NCBI GenBank assembly: GCA_017540545.1
Contig: JAFYAV010000002.1
Span: 242,588-306,587 of the forward strand
Direction: 5' to 3'
DNA: 64,000 nucleotides
DNA from: Candidatus Saccharimonadota bacterium
GTDB taxonomy: Bacteria > Patescibacteriota > Saccharimonadia > Saccharimonadales > Saccharimonadaceae
The translations under genes were made by a program, and so were the position numbers. Shown one piece after another: positions 49,756 through 58,253 of the stretch. Under the pieces are notes generated by a model. That model did not search any database. It was given only the letters and a program-made list of their open reading frames with translations, and had not been told where the DNA came from. Each line of letters opens with the position of its first letter. The first letter of the stretch is position 1.

Positions 49756-51723
49756 CTAATCCATATCTAATAATGCATCCACGTCAGTCTTCCCGGAACT
49801 ATCGGTATGCTCTTCGATAGCATTATCGGACTGTTTCTCAACACTCTGAGCCGCCTGCTCGCTCTTCTGACTATCCTCATGCCGCTGATCACTATCAGAT
49901 TTTTCCTGTTCGGCTCGTTGTTGCCCCTCGCTGCTTCTGGATTCATCATTTGCATGTTCTTGTGAAGCTGGCTCATGGGATTCACTACTGCCGCCATCGT
50001 CGTGGCTACTGCTTTCACTACTACTGCTTTCGCTACCACCGCCATCGTCGTGGCTACTGCTTTCGCTACTACTGCCTTCGCTACCACCGCTGTCGTGGCC
50101 ACCATCGTCATCGTCGTGGCTACTGCTTTCACTATTGTCACCTTCGAGACTCGGGTCTTCCGTCGCTTCCGTCGATTGGCCTCCATCGCCCTTCGGTCTC
50201 CCGTCTTCATCTATGCCTTCCATTGCATCGGGCTCTTCAGTTACATCATCTGCTGAGCCTGGACCCGTATCGTCTTGCCATTCTGTAGTATCGGTCCCCT
50301 CGAATGTCTTTCCGGGATCGAGGTCCTTCTTTTCATCGAGCTCTTCTGGGGTTTCTTCTTCATCTTTATCTGGATCTTCGGTGACTGGGCCTGGCCCCGT
50401 GTCTGGCCACTCTGTCGTATCAGTGCCATCAAATACATCTTCCGGGACGAAGAGTTTCTTAACAGAGTTAGACGGCTGCTCCTCTTCCGGAAGCTCTTCC
50501 TTTGTTTCATAATACGATATTAATATGCCCTCATTCTCTTCTTGGATCTCAATTACGGCCTGACCACAATTCAACTTAATCTTGAGTTCGGAGCCGTTCT
50601 TGAAGTGTGCCACTATAACCCTCGTATTATCCTCAACGGTTTCACAAAAGACAACGCGCGAATTTTTGGAATTAATCGTCTCTCCATCAGACGCCGACGA
50701 CACCATATACTCGTTGTAGCATCTACCATCTACAGTGCCGTTCTCCGTCGACTCCAATTCACTCATGAAGTGTTCATATATTTTCTGATGAACGCTCGGA
50801 TCTTCCGCCATCATCGTTTGCAACTCTGCGCAACTTTTCCCTACGAGTTCTGGCAACTTGTCCTTATCGTCTAGTTTTTCATAATACGCAGCTAGCACCG
50901 GAGCCATATTGCGCACGTTCTTGTCAATATCGCCACGATAATCACCAGACTCTTTGTATTCAATCGGAGCAACGAAGTTTACTGGATTAGACTTTTCTGG
51001 ATTCGGCTTCGTACCGGTCTCCGCATCCGCATAGAGCCCCCGATAGTTATCGGCCACCTTAAGGCTTTCGCTCTCTTCGGCTGCTGCTTCCGCTATAATC
51101 GCATCGAGATTTGCGTCGCTAAGTGCGTCAGATCGTATCTCTTGACTATACTCGTCGAGCGCTTCGTCAATCCCCATTGCCATGCCATCTGCCGCATCAC
51201 CAGCGCTCATTTCAGTCCGCGTTCCGTTCTCCCGCAACTTCTTAAGTCTACCGGCTGGTCCTACGCCAAAGGCAGCACCAATCCCGCCAATCGCGATACC
51301 AACAGCAGCCGCAACGGCTAACACTCTCACGCCAATTCTTCTCCAGAGCGACACATTTCGCCTTCTCTCTGCACCCCCCTCTTGTTGAGCTGCCTGTTCG
51401 CCACTTTCACTAGAGTCACCCTCCGACGTGTCAGCTGGAGCTTGCTCCTGAGCTGGCGACTCCTGACCCTGCGCCGGGCTATTCTCATTTGCACGAATCT
51501 CCTCGGCTTTTGCCTGAATTTTAGCAGCCACATCGCTACTAACTCTTTCTCCGTAAAGATCGGCCCAGTCTATTGCACCTATAGCCGGATCAGCCTGACG
51601 CAACTCCGCTATAGCCTGCGCTACATATTTTACCGGTACTTCACCGAACTTATTCCAGTCAAACTCCTGCGGATTTTCCGCCTCATGTCTTGGGTTATTT
51701 CCCCCAGTTTGCTCTCCAGCCAT
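49756..51723 (-). CDS. Single-pass membrane protein with very acidic Ser/His/Asp repeat tail
   Basis: 655 residues. A cytoplasmic part (about 1-125, with FDWNKFGEVPVKYVAQAI at the start) leads to a membrane helix (131-152). An outer domain (about 200-420) follows with no known fold. Next come two copies of F(D/E)GTDTTEW...DTGPG (near 435 and 485). The ~140-residue tail is rich in SESSSHDDGG units. The tail is strongly negative and His-rich, so it could bind metal ions such as calcium or zinc. Promoter TTGACA-N18-TAAGAT precedes it. Confidence 0.75.
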   Translation of the reverse strand: MAGEQTGGNNPRHEAENPQEFDWNKFGEVPVKYVAQAIAELRQADPAIGAIDWADLYGERVSSDVAAKIQAKAEEIRANENSPAQGQESPAQEQAPADTSEGDSSESGEQAAQQEGGAERRRNVSLWRRIGVRVLAVAAAVGIAIGGIGAAFGVGPAGRLKKLRENGTRTEMSAGDAADGMAMGIDEALDEYSQEIRSDALSDANLDAIIAEAAAEESESLKVADNYRGLYADAETGTKPNPEKSNPVNFVAPIEYKESGDYRGDIDKNVRNMAPVLAAYYEKLDDKDKLPELVGKSCAELQTMMAEDPSVHQKIYEHFMSELESTENGTVDGRCYNEYMVSSASDGETINSKNSRVVFCETVEDNTRVIVAHFKNGSELKIKLNCGQAVIEIQEENEGILISYYETKEELPEEEQPSNSVKKLFVPEDVFDGTDTTEWPDTGPGPVTEDPDKDEEETPEELDEKKDLDPGKTFEGTDTTEWQDDTGPGSADDVTEEPDAMEGIDEDGRPKGDGGQSTEATEDPSLEGDNSESSSHDDDDGGHDSGGSEGSSSESSSHDDGGGSESSSSESSSHDDGGSSESHEPASQEHANDESRSSEGQQRAEQEKSDSDQRHEDSQKSEQAAQSVEKQSDNAIEEHTDSSGKTDVDALLDMD

Positions 51724-51767
51724 TTCTCTTATTCCTTTAATTTTTATTTTGACCTTATTTTGCCATC

Positions 51768-51797
51768 ATCTTACCACTAGCATTTTCGTTTTGTCAA
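51768..51797 (-). promoter_or_regulatory. Promoter of the acidic-tail / LPNTG operon
   Basis: TTGACA, 18-bp spacer, TAAGAT on the minus strand, 44 bp before the ATG. Confidence 0.65.
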
Positions 51798-51811
51798 TAG
51801 TTACGTCACAA

Positions 51812-51845
51812 CAAAAAAGAGACCAGGTCTAGTCGCTTGGTCTCT
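51812..51845 (-). terminator. Terminator of the 89-residue protein gene
   Basis: AGAGACCA and TGGTCTCT form an 8-bp stem around 12 nt, then TTTTTT on the minus strand. Confidence 0.88.
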
Positions 51846-51911
51846 TTCTCTGTTGTTTATCTTATCTTATAGGCATATCTCCTTAACTTATTTCATCTTC
51901 TGCCTGTCTAA

Positions 51912-52181
51912 TTAGGAAAACAGGTTGGCAACTCGCAATAGTCCCCTACCGCGTTTGCCTAATATAGGTTTGCGCTTAGCAATCTCTATATTTGCATTCT
52001 TGCCGTTTTTAACGAAAGTCATCTTTAAATCTTCATAGCGTAACTCGCCTAGTTCGCTCGCTTCTTCGATTTCTTTCTTGAGCTGAGCCTCGTTTTTATC
52101 TTTTTGTTTTTTGAATTCCTTTTCGTTATCCACGACCCCGTCCGCATCGTCTGGGATAGTCATAGTTGCATATTTACTCAT
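51912..52181 (-). CDS. Small charged cytoplasmic protein, unknown
   Basis: 89 residues. A Glu/Lys-rich helical part (about 17-50) is followed by LRYEDLKMTFVKNGKNANIEIAKRKP and a basic end. No motif is known to me. AAGAAAGGAAA precedes the ATG. It has its own promoter and terminator, and unusual tandem AAGCATAAG motifs lie around its promoter. Confidence 0.65.
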   Translation of the reverse strand: MSKYATMTIPDDADGVVDNEKEFKKQKDKNEAQLKKEIEEASELGELRYEDLKMTFVKNGKNANIEIAKRKPILGKRGRGLLRVANLFS

Positions 52182-52272
52182 TTTTTATTTTTCCTTTCTT
52201 TTTTGAACTATTCCTATACCCGATTTGGAATTTTTTGTTGTGTTTGTGTTGGTTTTCGTTCCAACTGTCTTC

Positions 52273-52301
52273 ATGCTATCACACTTATGCTTTTTTGTCA
52301 A
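52273..52301 (-). promoter_or_regulatory. Promoter with AAGCATAAG repeats
   Basis: TTGACA, 17-bp spacer, TAGCAT on the minus strand. AAGCATAAG occurs at once before the -35 (as AAGCATAAGCATGC) and again in the spacer, and a second TTGACA lies 32 bp upstream. The repeated 9-mers could be an operator. Confidence 0.55.
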
Positions 52302-52392
52302 GCATGCTTATGCTTATTTTCTGACATTTTGTCAAATTTAACAGAGGTAGAAATGCTCTTGAAAATTCTAAAAAATATTATTATTCCCCGCC

Positions 52393-52429
52393 AAAATACC
52401 CGCCAAGCTATATCACAAGGCGGGTATTT
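52393..52429. terminator. Terminator of ileS
   Basis: AAATACCCGCC and GGCGGGTATTT form an 11-bp stem around 14 nt, followed on the minus strand by a short T-run (TTTT, partly within the stem). Confidence 0.8.
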
Positions 52430-52440
52430 AATAGTCCGAA

Positions 52441-55344
52441 TTAGGCTTTTTCTAATGAAATCGTGACGTTATTTCCGTCAATTTTAACAATTTCATCATA
52501 ACTATAGTTCCCCTCTGGCGTATACTCCGTTGCCAACACTTCATTCTTGAGCATCTCTAGATGAACTTTCGGCACCTCAACCGATACGGATAGCTTAATT
52601 CTGTCATCTACATTCAAGCCGGCCTTCTTGCGCGCAGCCTGAACAAAACGAATTAACTCGCGCACAAATCCTTCTTCGCGTAGTGCCTTTGTGAGTTTTT
52701 TGTCGAGTACTAATTCTTTTCCGTGTACAACTTTTTTAACATTTACTTCTTCGGCAATGATAGTCTCATAAAACTTATCCAACTTCTCCCCACCGTAAGT
52801 CAACTTCGCCAACGGCTGGCGCACCTTAATCTGACCAAAGCCATCATCACGCGCCATCCTTAGCGCTAAACCTTCCGTAATTATCTCGCGACAACGCGCC
52901 ATATCATCTAGCACCCTTTGGTCGACCTCAATATTCTTCGGATAATTCAATAAATGCACCGACTCGCCTTCTTCGCCACCGGTCATATTCAGCCAAAGCT
53001 CTTCCGCCAAGAATGGCACAAACGGCGCAACTACAGCAGCAAACTTCACCAATACCGTATATAACGTCCAGTATGCCTCAGCTTTATCGCCATCATCCTC
53101 GGATTTCCAGAAACGTCGGCGCGAACGACGCACGAACCAGTTTGAGAGATCATCAATAAATGGCAATACTCCAGCTAGCGCTTTCGGTATATTATATTGA
53201 TCCATCCCCTCAATAATCTCGGCCTTTACTTGGTGCAAACGCGAAATAATCCAACGGTCCAGTGGATTTTTCAAATCGCCAAAAGTTGTCTTCCCAGACG
53301 GCTTCCAGCTATTCTTTGAATCCCAACCGTCCACCTCGGCATACATCGTAAAGAAATCATAGACATTCCAAATCATTGTTAGTTTGCGCGCTACATCCGA
53401 AACATCCTTGTCAAGCAACGCGAAGTCTTCGCCTGCAAGCACTGGGCTAGATAGCAACTGGAAGCGCAAAGCATCCGCCGAAAATTTGTCCATCAATTCA
53501 TTCGGATCAGTGTAGTTGCCGAGTGACTTACTCATCTTGCGCCCATCGTTACCCGCCAAAGTTCCGGTGGTAATTACATTCTTATAAGCGCACTCACCAA
53601 ACAGCGCCGTATTCACTACATGTACATAATAGAACCATGCACGAACCTGACCGACATATTCCACAATGAAATCTGCCGGGTAGTTCTTCTCGAACTTTTC
53701 TTTGTTCTCGAATGGATAATGTAGCTGCGCAAACGGCATCGAACCAGACTCAAACCAACAGTCCAACACCTTATCAATGCGCTTAAAATGCTCACCATCG
53801 ATATCAAACTCAATCGCATCCACCCACGGACGATGATAGTCCTCAAGCCTCACGCCCGAGAGCTCATACAGCTCATCATAAGAACCAACCACCCTGATAG
53901 AGCCCTTGTCACCCTTCCAAACTGGCATCGCCGTCGCCCAAAAGTGATCGCGACTTAGATTCCAATCTGGCGCCTGCTCAATATTCTTTGCAAAACGACC
54001 GTGCTTTAAGTGCGCCGGGAACCAATTAATATCTTCGTTCTTCTCGAGCATCAACTCTTTGCTCCCCTCCACATCAAAGAACCAACTTGGAAATGCCCGA
54101 TACATAATGCGTTGTTTGCTACGTGGGTTAAATGGATACTCGTGTTTAATATATTCGATCTTCCAAATTGCGCCCTTTTCTTCTAGACATTTTGCTATAA
54201 ACTTATTGCCTGCCCATACCTCAATGCCATTCTCGTCCGTATCGCGCACGCCGATCTCATGCAATTTTTCGGCCCACTCCGGGAAATAATAACCGTTGTC
54301 ATCAATCGTATGTCGCACTGGCACTTTGTTGTGTTTTCCTAATGCATAGTCATCCTCACCATAAGCCGGCGCAATATGCACAATACCCGTGCCATCTTCG
54401 GCGGAAACAAAATCCGCCGTCCAAATCTTATGCGCATTTTCGTTACGCGCAATCTCGTCGTCCATTTCAAATAACGGCTCGTATTTTAGGCCCTCCAGGT
54501 CGCTTCCAGAATACGTTTTAAGGGCCTTAGCGTCCTCTCCAACAAGTTTTTTCGCTAAATCCTTAGCCATAATCATTTTGTCGCCTTCGACGTCATACAG
54601 GCCATATTTGAGCTTTTTAGACACTGCCAGCGCCATGTTTGCCGGCAAGGTCCACGGCGTGGTCGTCCAGGCTAAAATATACTCATCGCTATCGGCTAGT
54701 TTAAACTTCACATATGCACTTGGGTCAGTAACTGTTTGATATGCATCATTGTCCATCGTCACTTCGGCTTTCGAGACCGGCGTTGCGAACTTCGTATCAT
54801 ACATCAAGACCTTTTCACCCTCGTAAATCTTGCCCTTCTCGTAAAGGGTTTTGAAAGCCCACCAAACCGACTCCATGAAATCTTTATTCATCGTCCGATA
54901 ACAATTATCGAAATCTACCCAACGGCCAATCCGGTCAATCGTACCGCGCCAAGTCTCCGAATTTGCCACCATCGACTCGCGCGCCTTAGTAATATATGTC
55001 TCGAGCGGCCACTTCGTGCCAATCTCGCGCCTATCCGTAATGCCGAGCTGCTTCTCGACAAAGTTCTCTGCCGGCAAACCATGGCAGTCCCAACCCCAAC
55101 GGCGCTCAACGCGTTTGCCCCGCATCGTCCAATAGCGCGGCACTGCATCTTTTACAATCGAAGACAATAAAGTACCGTGGTGCGGATTACCCGTAATGAA
55201 TGGCGGGCCGTCATAAAATACATAGGAATTATCAATCGGACGATTTTCGACCGACTTTTCAAAGGTTTTGTTTTTCTTCCAGTACTCCACTAAGGCTTTC
55301 TCGTATTCGCTCGCCCGGCGTCGTTCACCATATTTATACTTCAT
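52441..55344 (-). CDS. ileS: Isoleucyl-tRNA synthetase
   Basis: 967 residues, class Ia. The HIGH-type motif is GNPHHG in PPFITGNPHHGTLLSSIVKD, the KMSKS motif is GRKMSKSLGNY. The editing domain and the C-terminal anticodon-binding domain (MDQYNIPKALAGVLPFIDDLSNWFVRRSRRRFW is its start, cut here to landmarks NIPKAL and NWFVRRSR) follow. It charges tRNA-Ile and edits valine. The start ATG 55344 has GGAG at good distance; a longer frame starting at 55389 begins inside the T-box terminator hairpin and is rejected. Confidence 0.97.
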   Translation of the reverse strand: MKYKYGERRRASEYEKALVEYWKKNKTFEKSVENRPIDNSYVFYDGPPFITGNPHHGTLLSSIVKDAVPRYWTMRGKRVERRWGWDCHGLPAENFVEKQLGITDRREIGTKWPLETYITKARESMVANSETWRGTIDRIGRWVDFDNCYRTMNKDFMESVWWAFKTLYEKGKIYEGEKVLMYDTKFATPVSKAEVTMDNDAYQTVTDPSAYVKFKLADSDEYILAWTTTPWTLPANMALAVSKKLKYGLYDVEGDKMIMAKDLAKKLVGEDAKALKTYSGSDLEGLKYEPLFEMDDEIARNENAHKIWTADFVSAEDGTGIVHIAPAYGEDDYALGKHNKVPVRHTIDDNGYYFPEWAEKLHEIGVRDTDENGIEVWAGNKFIAKCLEEKGAIWKIEYIKHEYPFNPRSKQRIMYRAFPSWFFDVEGSKELMLEKNEDINWFPAHLKHGRFAKNIEQAPDWNLSRDHFWATAMPVWKGDKGSIRVVGSYDELYELSGVRLEDYHRPWVDAIEFDIDGEHFKRIDKVLDCWFESGSMPFAQLHYPFENKEKFEKNYPADFIVEYVGQVRAWFYYVHVVNTALFGECAYKNVITTGTLAGNDGRKMSKSLGNYTDPNELMDKFSADALRFQLLSSPVLAGEDFALLDKDVSDVARKLTMIWNVYDFFTMYAEVDGWDSKNSWKPSGKTTFGDLKNPLDRWIISRLHQVKAEIIEGMDQYNIPKALAGVLPFIDDLSNWFVRRSRRRFWKSEDDGDKAEAYWTLYTVLVKFAAVVAPFVPFLAEELWLNMTGGEEGESVHLLNYPKNIEVDQRVLDDMARCREIITEGLALRMARDDGFGQIKVRQPLAKLTYGGEKLDKFYETIIAEEVNVKKVVHGKELVLDKKLTKALREEGFVRELIRFVQAARKKAGLNVDDRIKLSVSVEVPKVHLEMLKNEVLATEYTPEGNYSYDEIVKIDGNNVTISLEKA

Positions 55345-55368
55345 ACCCACACACTCCTTTCTTTTGCA

Positions 55369-55548
55369 TAAAAAAATTCCAATTTTCATTGGAACTCCTC
55401 AGAGCGGTACCATCCAATTTCTAGATTGTTCTAGCACTCGATTAATCTTTTACGCAGACTCACGGATGATTCTACTAGACTTAGCTTCTCGCACTAGCTA
55501 CGTCGTTCTTTCATCGGCTCGCAGTTGATAGCTGCTCAAACGCTTTAT
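55369..55548 (-). promoter_or_regulatory. T-box riboswitch controlling ileS
   Basis: The T-box core TGGATGGTACCGCTC lies at about 55404-55418 on the minus strand. ATTGGA before the bulge pairs with TTCCAAT after it (antiterminator), and TTCCAAT can instead pair with ATTGGAA to form a terminator followed by TTTTTTT (55369-55394). The bulge TGGT suits an ACCA tRNA end, that is discriminator A. GAATCATCC in Stem I shows ATC, an Ile codon, at 55468-55470 as likely specifier. Uncharged tRNA-Ile should permit read-through into ileS. Confidence 0.88.
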
Positions 55549-55554
55549 GCTTGC

Positions 55555-55560
55555 ATTATA
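55555..55560 (-). promoter_or_regulatory. Extended -10 promoter of the T-box / ileS transcript
   Basis: TGATATAAT on the minus strand. The transcript would begin near 55548, giving a leader of about 200 nt. Confidence 0.65.
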
Positions 55561-55577
55561 TCATATTTATTCAGAAA

Positions 55578-55604
55578 ACAAAAAACCCAGGTCATCCCTG
55601 GGGT
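55578..55604 (-). terminator. Terminator after the 127-residue membrane protein gene
   Basis: On the minus strand AACCCCAGG, GATGA, CCTGGGTT then TTTTG. It insulates the T-box promoter. Confidence 0.88.
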
Positions 55605-55635
55605 TTAAGTCTTTTCTCTCGCGAAGGCGGTTGTA

Positions 55636-56019
55636 TTAATGCCTTCCGGCCCTCCTGTTGTATTCCCGAAGAAGATCAGTTCTGTGTCTCGTCATGGTAA
55701 TTATAGCGCTATACAATACGTTTTCGGGAACATCAGTTATATATTTCCAACTGTTACTACTAAGATCACGTACCACCCCGGTTCTCATGATGATATAGCC
55801 ATACACTCTGGAGTTGCCGTTCTTTCTCACCTCAACATATTCCGGAGAATTAGCGTCACATTTGTCAGGCAGCTTCAAGTACCAATCCGAGTCTCCTTCC
55901 ACTGGAATCGTAGAGCCGGCCATTCCCCAAGAACTACTACCCTTAGTAGCGCCTTTGGATAATAGCCAAAACAATGCAACTAAAACAATAATTCCAACAA
56001 CCGTTGCCCACATTCCCAT
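55636..56019 (-). CDS. Small single-pass membrane protein
   Basis: 127 residues. The N-terminal helix (about 3-22) is followed by a Gly/Ser link and a ~95-residue domain with SDWYLKLPDKCD, VYGYIIMRTGVVRDL and WKYITDV. The family is not recognised. GGAGGTGAGG precedes the ATG. It is a single-gene unit with terminators on both sides. Confidence 0.7.
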   Translation of the reverse strand: MGMWATVVGIIVLVALFWLLSKGATKGSSSWGMAGSTIPVEGDSDWYLKLPDKCDANSPEYVEVRKNGNSRVYGYIIMRTGVVRDLSSNSWKYITDVPENVLYSAIITMTRHRTDLLREYNRRAGRH

Positions 56020-56115
56020 TCCATCCTCACCTCCTTTTTACATCTTCATGAAATGGTTTTTACAGCTCAGTGTTTCTGTTTCTTTTTTCGTCTCGTTCTT
56101 CGTTCTTTATGGTAC

Positions 56116-56137
56116 AAAAATGTGGCTATAAGCCACA
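56116..56137 (-). terminator. Terminator after the ftsA-ftsZ cluster
   Basis: TGTGGCT-TAT-AGCCACA then TTTTTG on the minus strand. A TATAAT lies 13 bp upstream of it (56150-56155), so a very short promoter-to-terminator transcript is also possible. Confidence 0.8.
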
Positions 56138-56183
56138 CCGTCTACATCCATTATACACAATTCGCCGAATAATCAATAGCTAA

Positions 56184-56450
56184 TCAATGCTTAATCAGGT
56201 AATACGCCACGTCGTCAATTCGCGGCAAGTCACGCCCACGCCACATCTGAACCATCCTACCATCATCATCTAAAGCCAATATTGTCGGATATTCCACGAT
56301 GTCATGAGCCTTACAAAGACCCTCGCCCTCTGGCTCATCTGGCGAAAAACTCTCTGGCCCCACCCCCAATCGTCGTTCGCAATCATGTAACCACTCAATC
56401 ACGCTTCGAGCATAATCACTCTCCTCGCGCCAAATTGCCACCACCCTCAT
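56184..56450 (-). CDS. Thioredoxin-fold protein without the CxxC motif
   Basis: 88 residues. VVAIWREES at the start takes the place of the WCxxC active site (Trp7, then R-E-E-S). The cis-Pro strand appears as VEYPTILALDDDGRMVQMWRGRD. It is therefore thioredoxin-like in fold but probably not a redox enzyme. It begins 3 bp after the NrdR-like gene and is the last gene of the cluster. Confidence 0.7.
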   Translation of the reverse strand: MRVVAIWREESDYARSVIEWLHDCERRLGVGPESFSPDEPEGEGLCKAHDIVEYPTILALDDDGRMVQMWRGRDLPRIDDVAYYLIKH

Positions 56451-56453
56451 TTC

Positions 56454-56927
56454 TTATTTCTCCTTCTCTTTACGTTGCTTCATGCGCTCGCGTTGCTCGG
56501 CAATACTGCGTTCCAAATCATCTAACGACTTAAATTCCTTAAAGACACTCGCGAAACGCACATAGGCCATCTCGTTCGTCTCCGACAAAACTTCGAGGAT
56601 AATCTCGCCAATCACGCTAGATGGAATCTCGTCCTTACCCTTTTCGTAAATCAAATCCTCTACTCGATCAACAATATTCTGTACATCCAAATCACTATTA
56701 AAATACTTACCAACACTATTGCGGATTGCCTTTGCTAGCTTATCGCGATCAAATACCTCCCGCGAACCGCTACGTTTCTTCACCATTAAGCCAGGACGTT
56801 CAATTCGCTCATAGGTAGTAAAGCGATGTTTCCCATCCAAAGATACTCTGCGACGACGAATCGTGGTACCATCCTGCGATTCGCGGCTCTCTATCACCTT
56901 ACTTTCGCCAATCTTCAAATGGCTCAT
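56454..56927 (-). CDS. NrdR-like ATP-cone regulator without zinc-ribbon cysteines
   Basis: 157 residues aligning over the full length of NrdR, repressor of ribonucleotide reductase genes. KVIESRESQDGTTIRRRR and HRFTTYERIE are the conserved NrdR segments, and the ATP-cone (about 47-135: VFDRDKLAKAIRNSV, MAYVRFASVFKEF) is intact. In NrdR four Cys (CPxC...CxxC) build a zinc ribbon; here those places read MSHLKIGE and SLDGK, so no Cys remains. DNA binding may therefore be lost or changed. It lies 9 bp after ftsZ. Confidence 0.88.
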   Translation of the reverse strand: MSHLKIGESKVIESRESQDGTTIRRRRVSLDGKHRFTTYERIERPGLMVKKRSGSREVFDRDKLAKAIRNSVGKYFNSDLDVQNIVDRVEDLIYEKGKDEIPSSVIGEIILEVLSETNEMAYVRFASVFKEFKSLDDLERSIAEQRERMKQRKEKEK

Positions 56928-56936
56928 GAGGGTCTC

Positions 56937-58175
56937 CTAATCTTTGCTCTTTTTGCGGCGCCTCAAAATCGCCGGAATATCACTGTCGTCATCACTACCG
57001 CTATTGTTAGTGCGGATATTATCCCACATATTCACCGTCGTAGCTTCGGCGAAGTCCGCACTCTGGCTCTCCGGTTCGAACTTTTCGCTTTTCTTCTCAG
57101 CTTCCTTCACTGGATCGGCCATCGTTTGGCTTGGCTCCGTTAAGTTCTCAACCTTAGCTGTGGTGGTCTCGGCTGGAACCTGATTATACTCTTGCGCTCG
57201 TGGATCATCGCGGTAATACTCCGAATCAAATCCAGTTGCCACTACCGTAACAATAATCTCATCTTCGAGCTCTGGGCGAATCGATGCACCCCAAATAATA
57301 TTCGCATCTGGGCTAACGCTCGCCGTAATAAGCTCTGCAGCTTCGCGCATTTCGTCCATCGTCACATCATAACCGCCCGCAATCGAGAACAATACGCCAC
57401 GAGCACCATCGATAGATACCTCAATCAACGGCGACTCAATTGCCTGTTGTGCCGCAATACTCGCACGATTCTCACCTGAAGCGCGACCAATGCCCATTAA
57501 TGCCGAACCAGCATCCTTCATAATTGCCTTCACGTCGGCAAAATCTAGATTAATTAGGCTATGCTCAGTAATCAACTCAGAGATACCCTGCACGCCTTGG
57601 CGCAAAACCTCATCAGCAATCTTAAAAGTCTCGAGAATCGGCGTACGTTGGTCAATTGTTTGCAAAAGACGGTCGTTCGGAATCGTAATCAAAGCATCAA
57701 CATTGCGCGCCAAACGCTCAATTGCCCAGTCCGCATTCGCCTTGCGCTTTGCGCCTTCAAACGAAAACGGCTTCGTCACTACGCCAACTGCCAAAATATC
57801 TTGCTTGCGCGCTTCTTCGGCCACAATGTAGCCTGCGCCAGAACCAGTACCGCCGCCTGCACCAAAAGTAATGAACGCCATGTCTGCACCGGTTAGAGAA
57901 TTCTTAATTTCTTCACGGCTTTCTTCGGCCGCACGCTCACCGACCGTTGGATCAGCGCCGGCACCTAGACCATTCGTGGTCTCATGCCCAAGATGTACCT
58001 TAACATCTGCCTTCGAGTTATGCAAAGCCTGCGCATCGGTGTTCATTGCTATAAACTCGACGCCACTCAAACCAGCATCGCGCATGCGATTCACGGCAGA
58101 GCCGCCTGCACCACCAACGCCAATCACCTTAATGCTGGCTGTACTTTCCACCTCACTTGGTTTAACTTCAGGCAT
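56937..58175 (-). CDS. ftsZ: Cell division protein FtsZ
   Basis: 412 residues. The tubulin signature GGGTGSG is at 107-113 in FITFGAGGGTGSGAGY, preceded by IKVIGVGGAGGSAVNRM; the T7 loop NLDFADVKAIMKDAG follows. The C-terminal linker is disordered and ends in the conserved tail DIPAILRRRKK, the site for FtsA and other partners. It forms the GTP-dependent Z-ring. GTGAGGAG precedes the ATG. It lies 78 bp after ftsA. Confidence 0.98.
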   Translation of the reverse strand: MPEVKPSEVESTASIKVIGVGGAGGSAVNRMRDAGLSGVEFIAMNTDAQALHNSKADVKVHLGHETTNGLGAGADPTVGERAAEESREEIKNSLTGADMAFITFGAGGGTGSGAGYIVAEEARKQDILAVGVVTKPFSFEGAKRKANADWAIERLARNVDALITIPNDRLLQTIDQRTPILETFKIADEVLRQGVQGISELITEHSLINLDFADVKAIMKDAGSALMGIGRASGENRASIAAQQAIESPLIEVSIDGARGVLFSIAGGYDVTMDEMREAAELITASVSPDANIIWGASIRPELEDEIIVTVVATGFDSEYYRDDPRAQEYNQVPAETTTAKVENLTEPSQTMADPVKEAEKKSEKFEPESQSADFAEATTVNMWDNIRTNNSGSDDDSDIPAILRRRKKSKD

Positions 58176-58253
58176 GTATTAACTCCTCACTTTTCTTCAA
58201 TTCTAATCTTATAGTATCATCTGAACAATTTTTTTGCTAGACTTCCGCCCCGC

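Noticed and set aside
49950-50288. Plus-strand frame with His/Arg/Tyr-rich repeats
   Set aside because: It is the reverse reading of the SESSSHDDGG repeats of the minus-strand protein.
55345-55389. Longer ileS start at 55389
   Set aside because: It begins within the T-box terminator stem; 55344 has the ribosome site and the family N-terminus.
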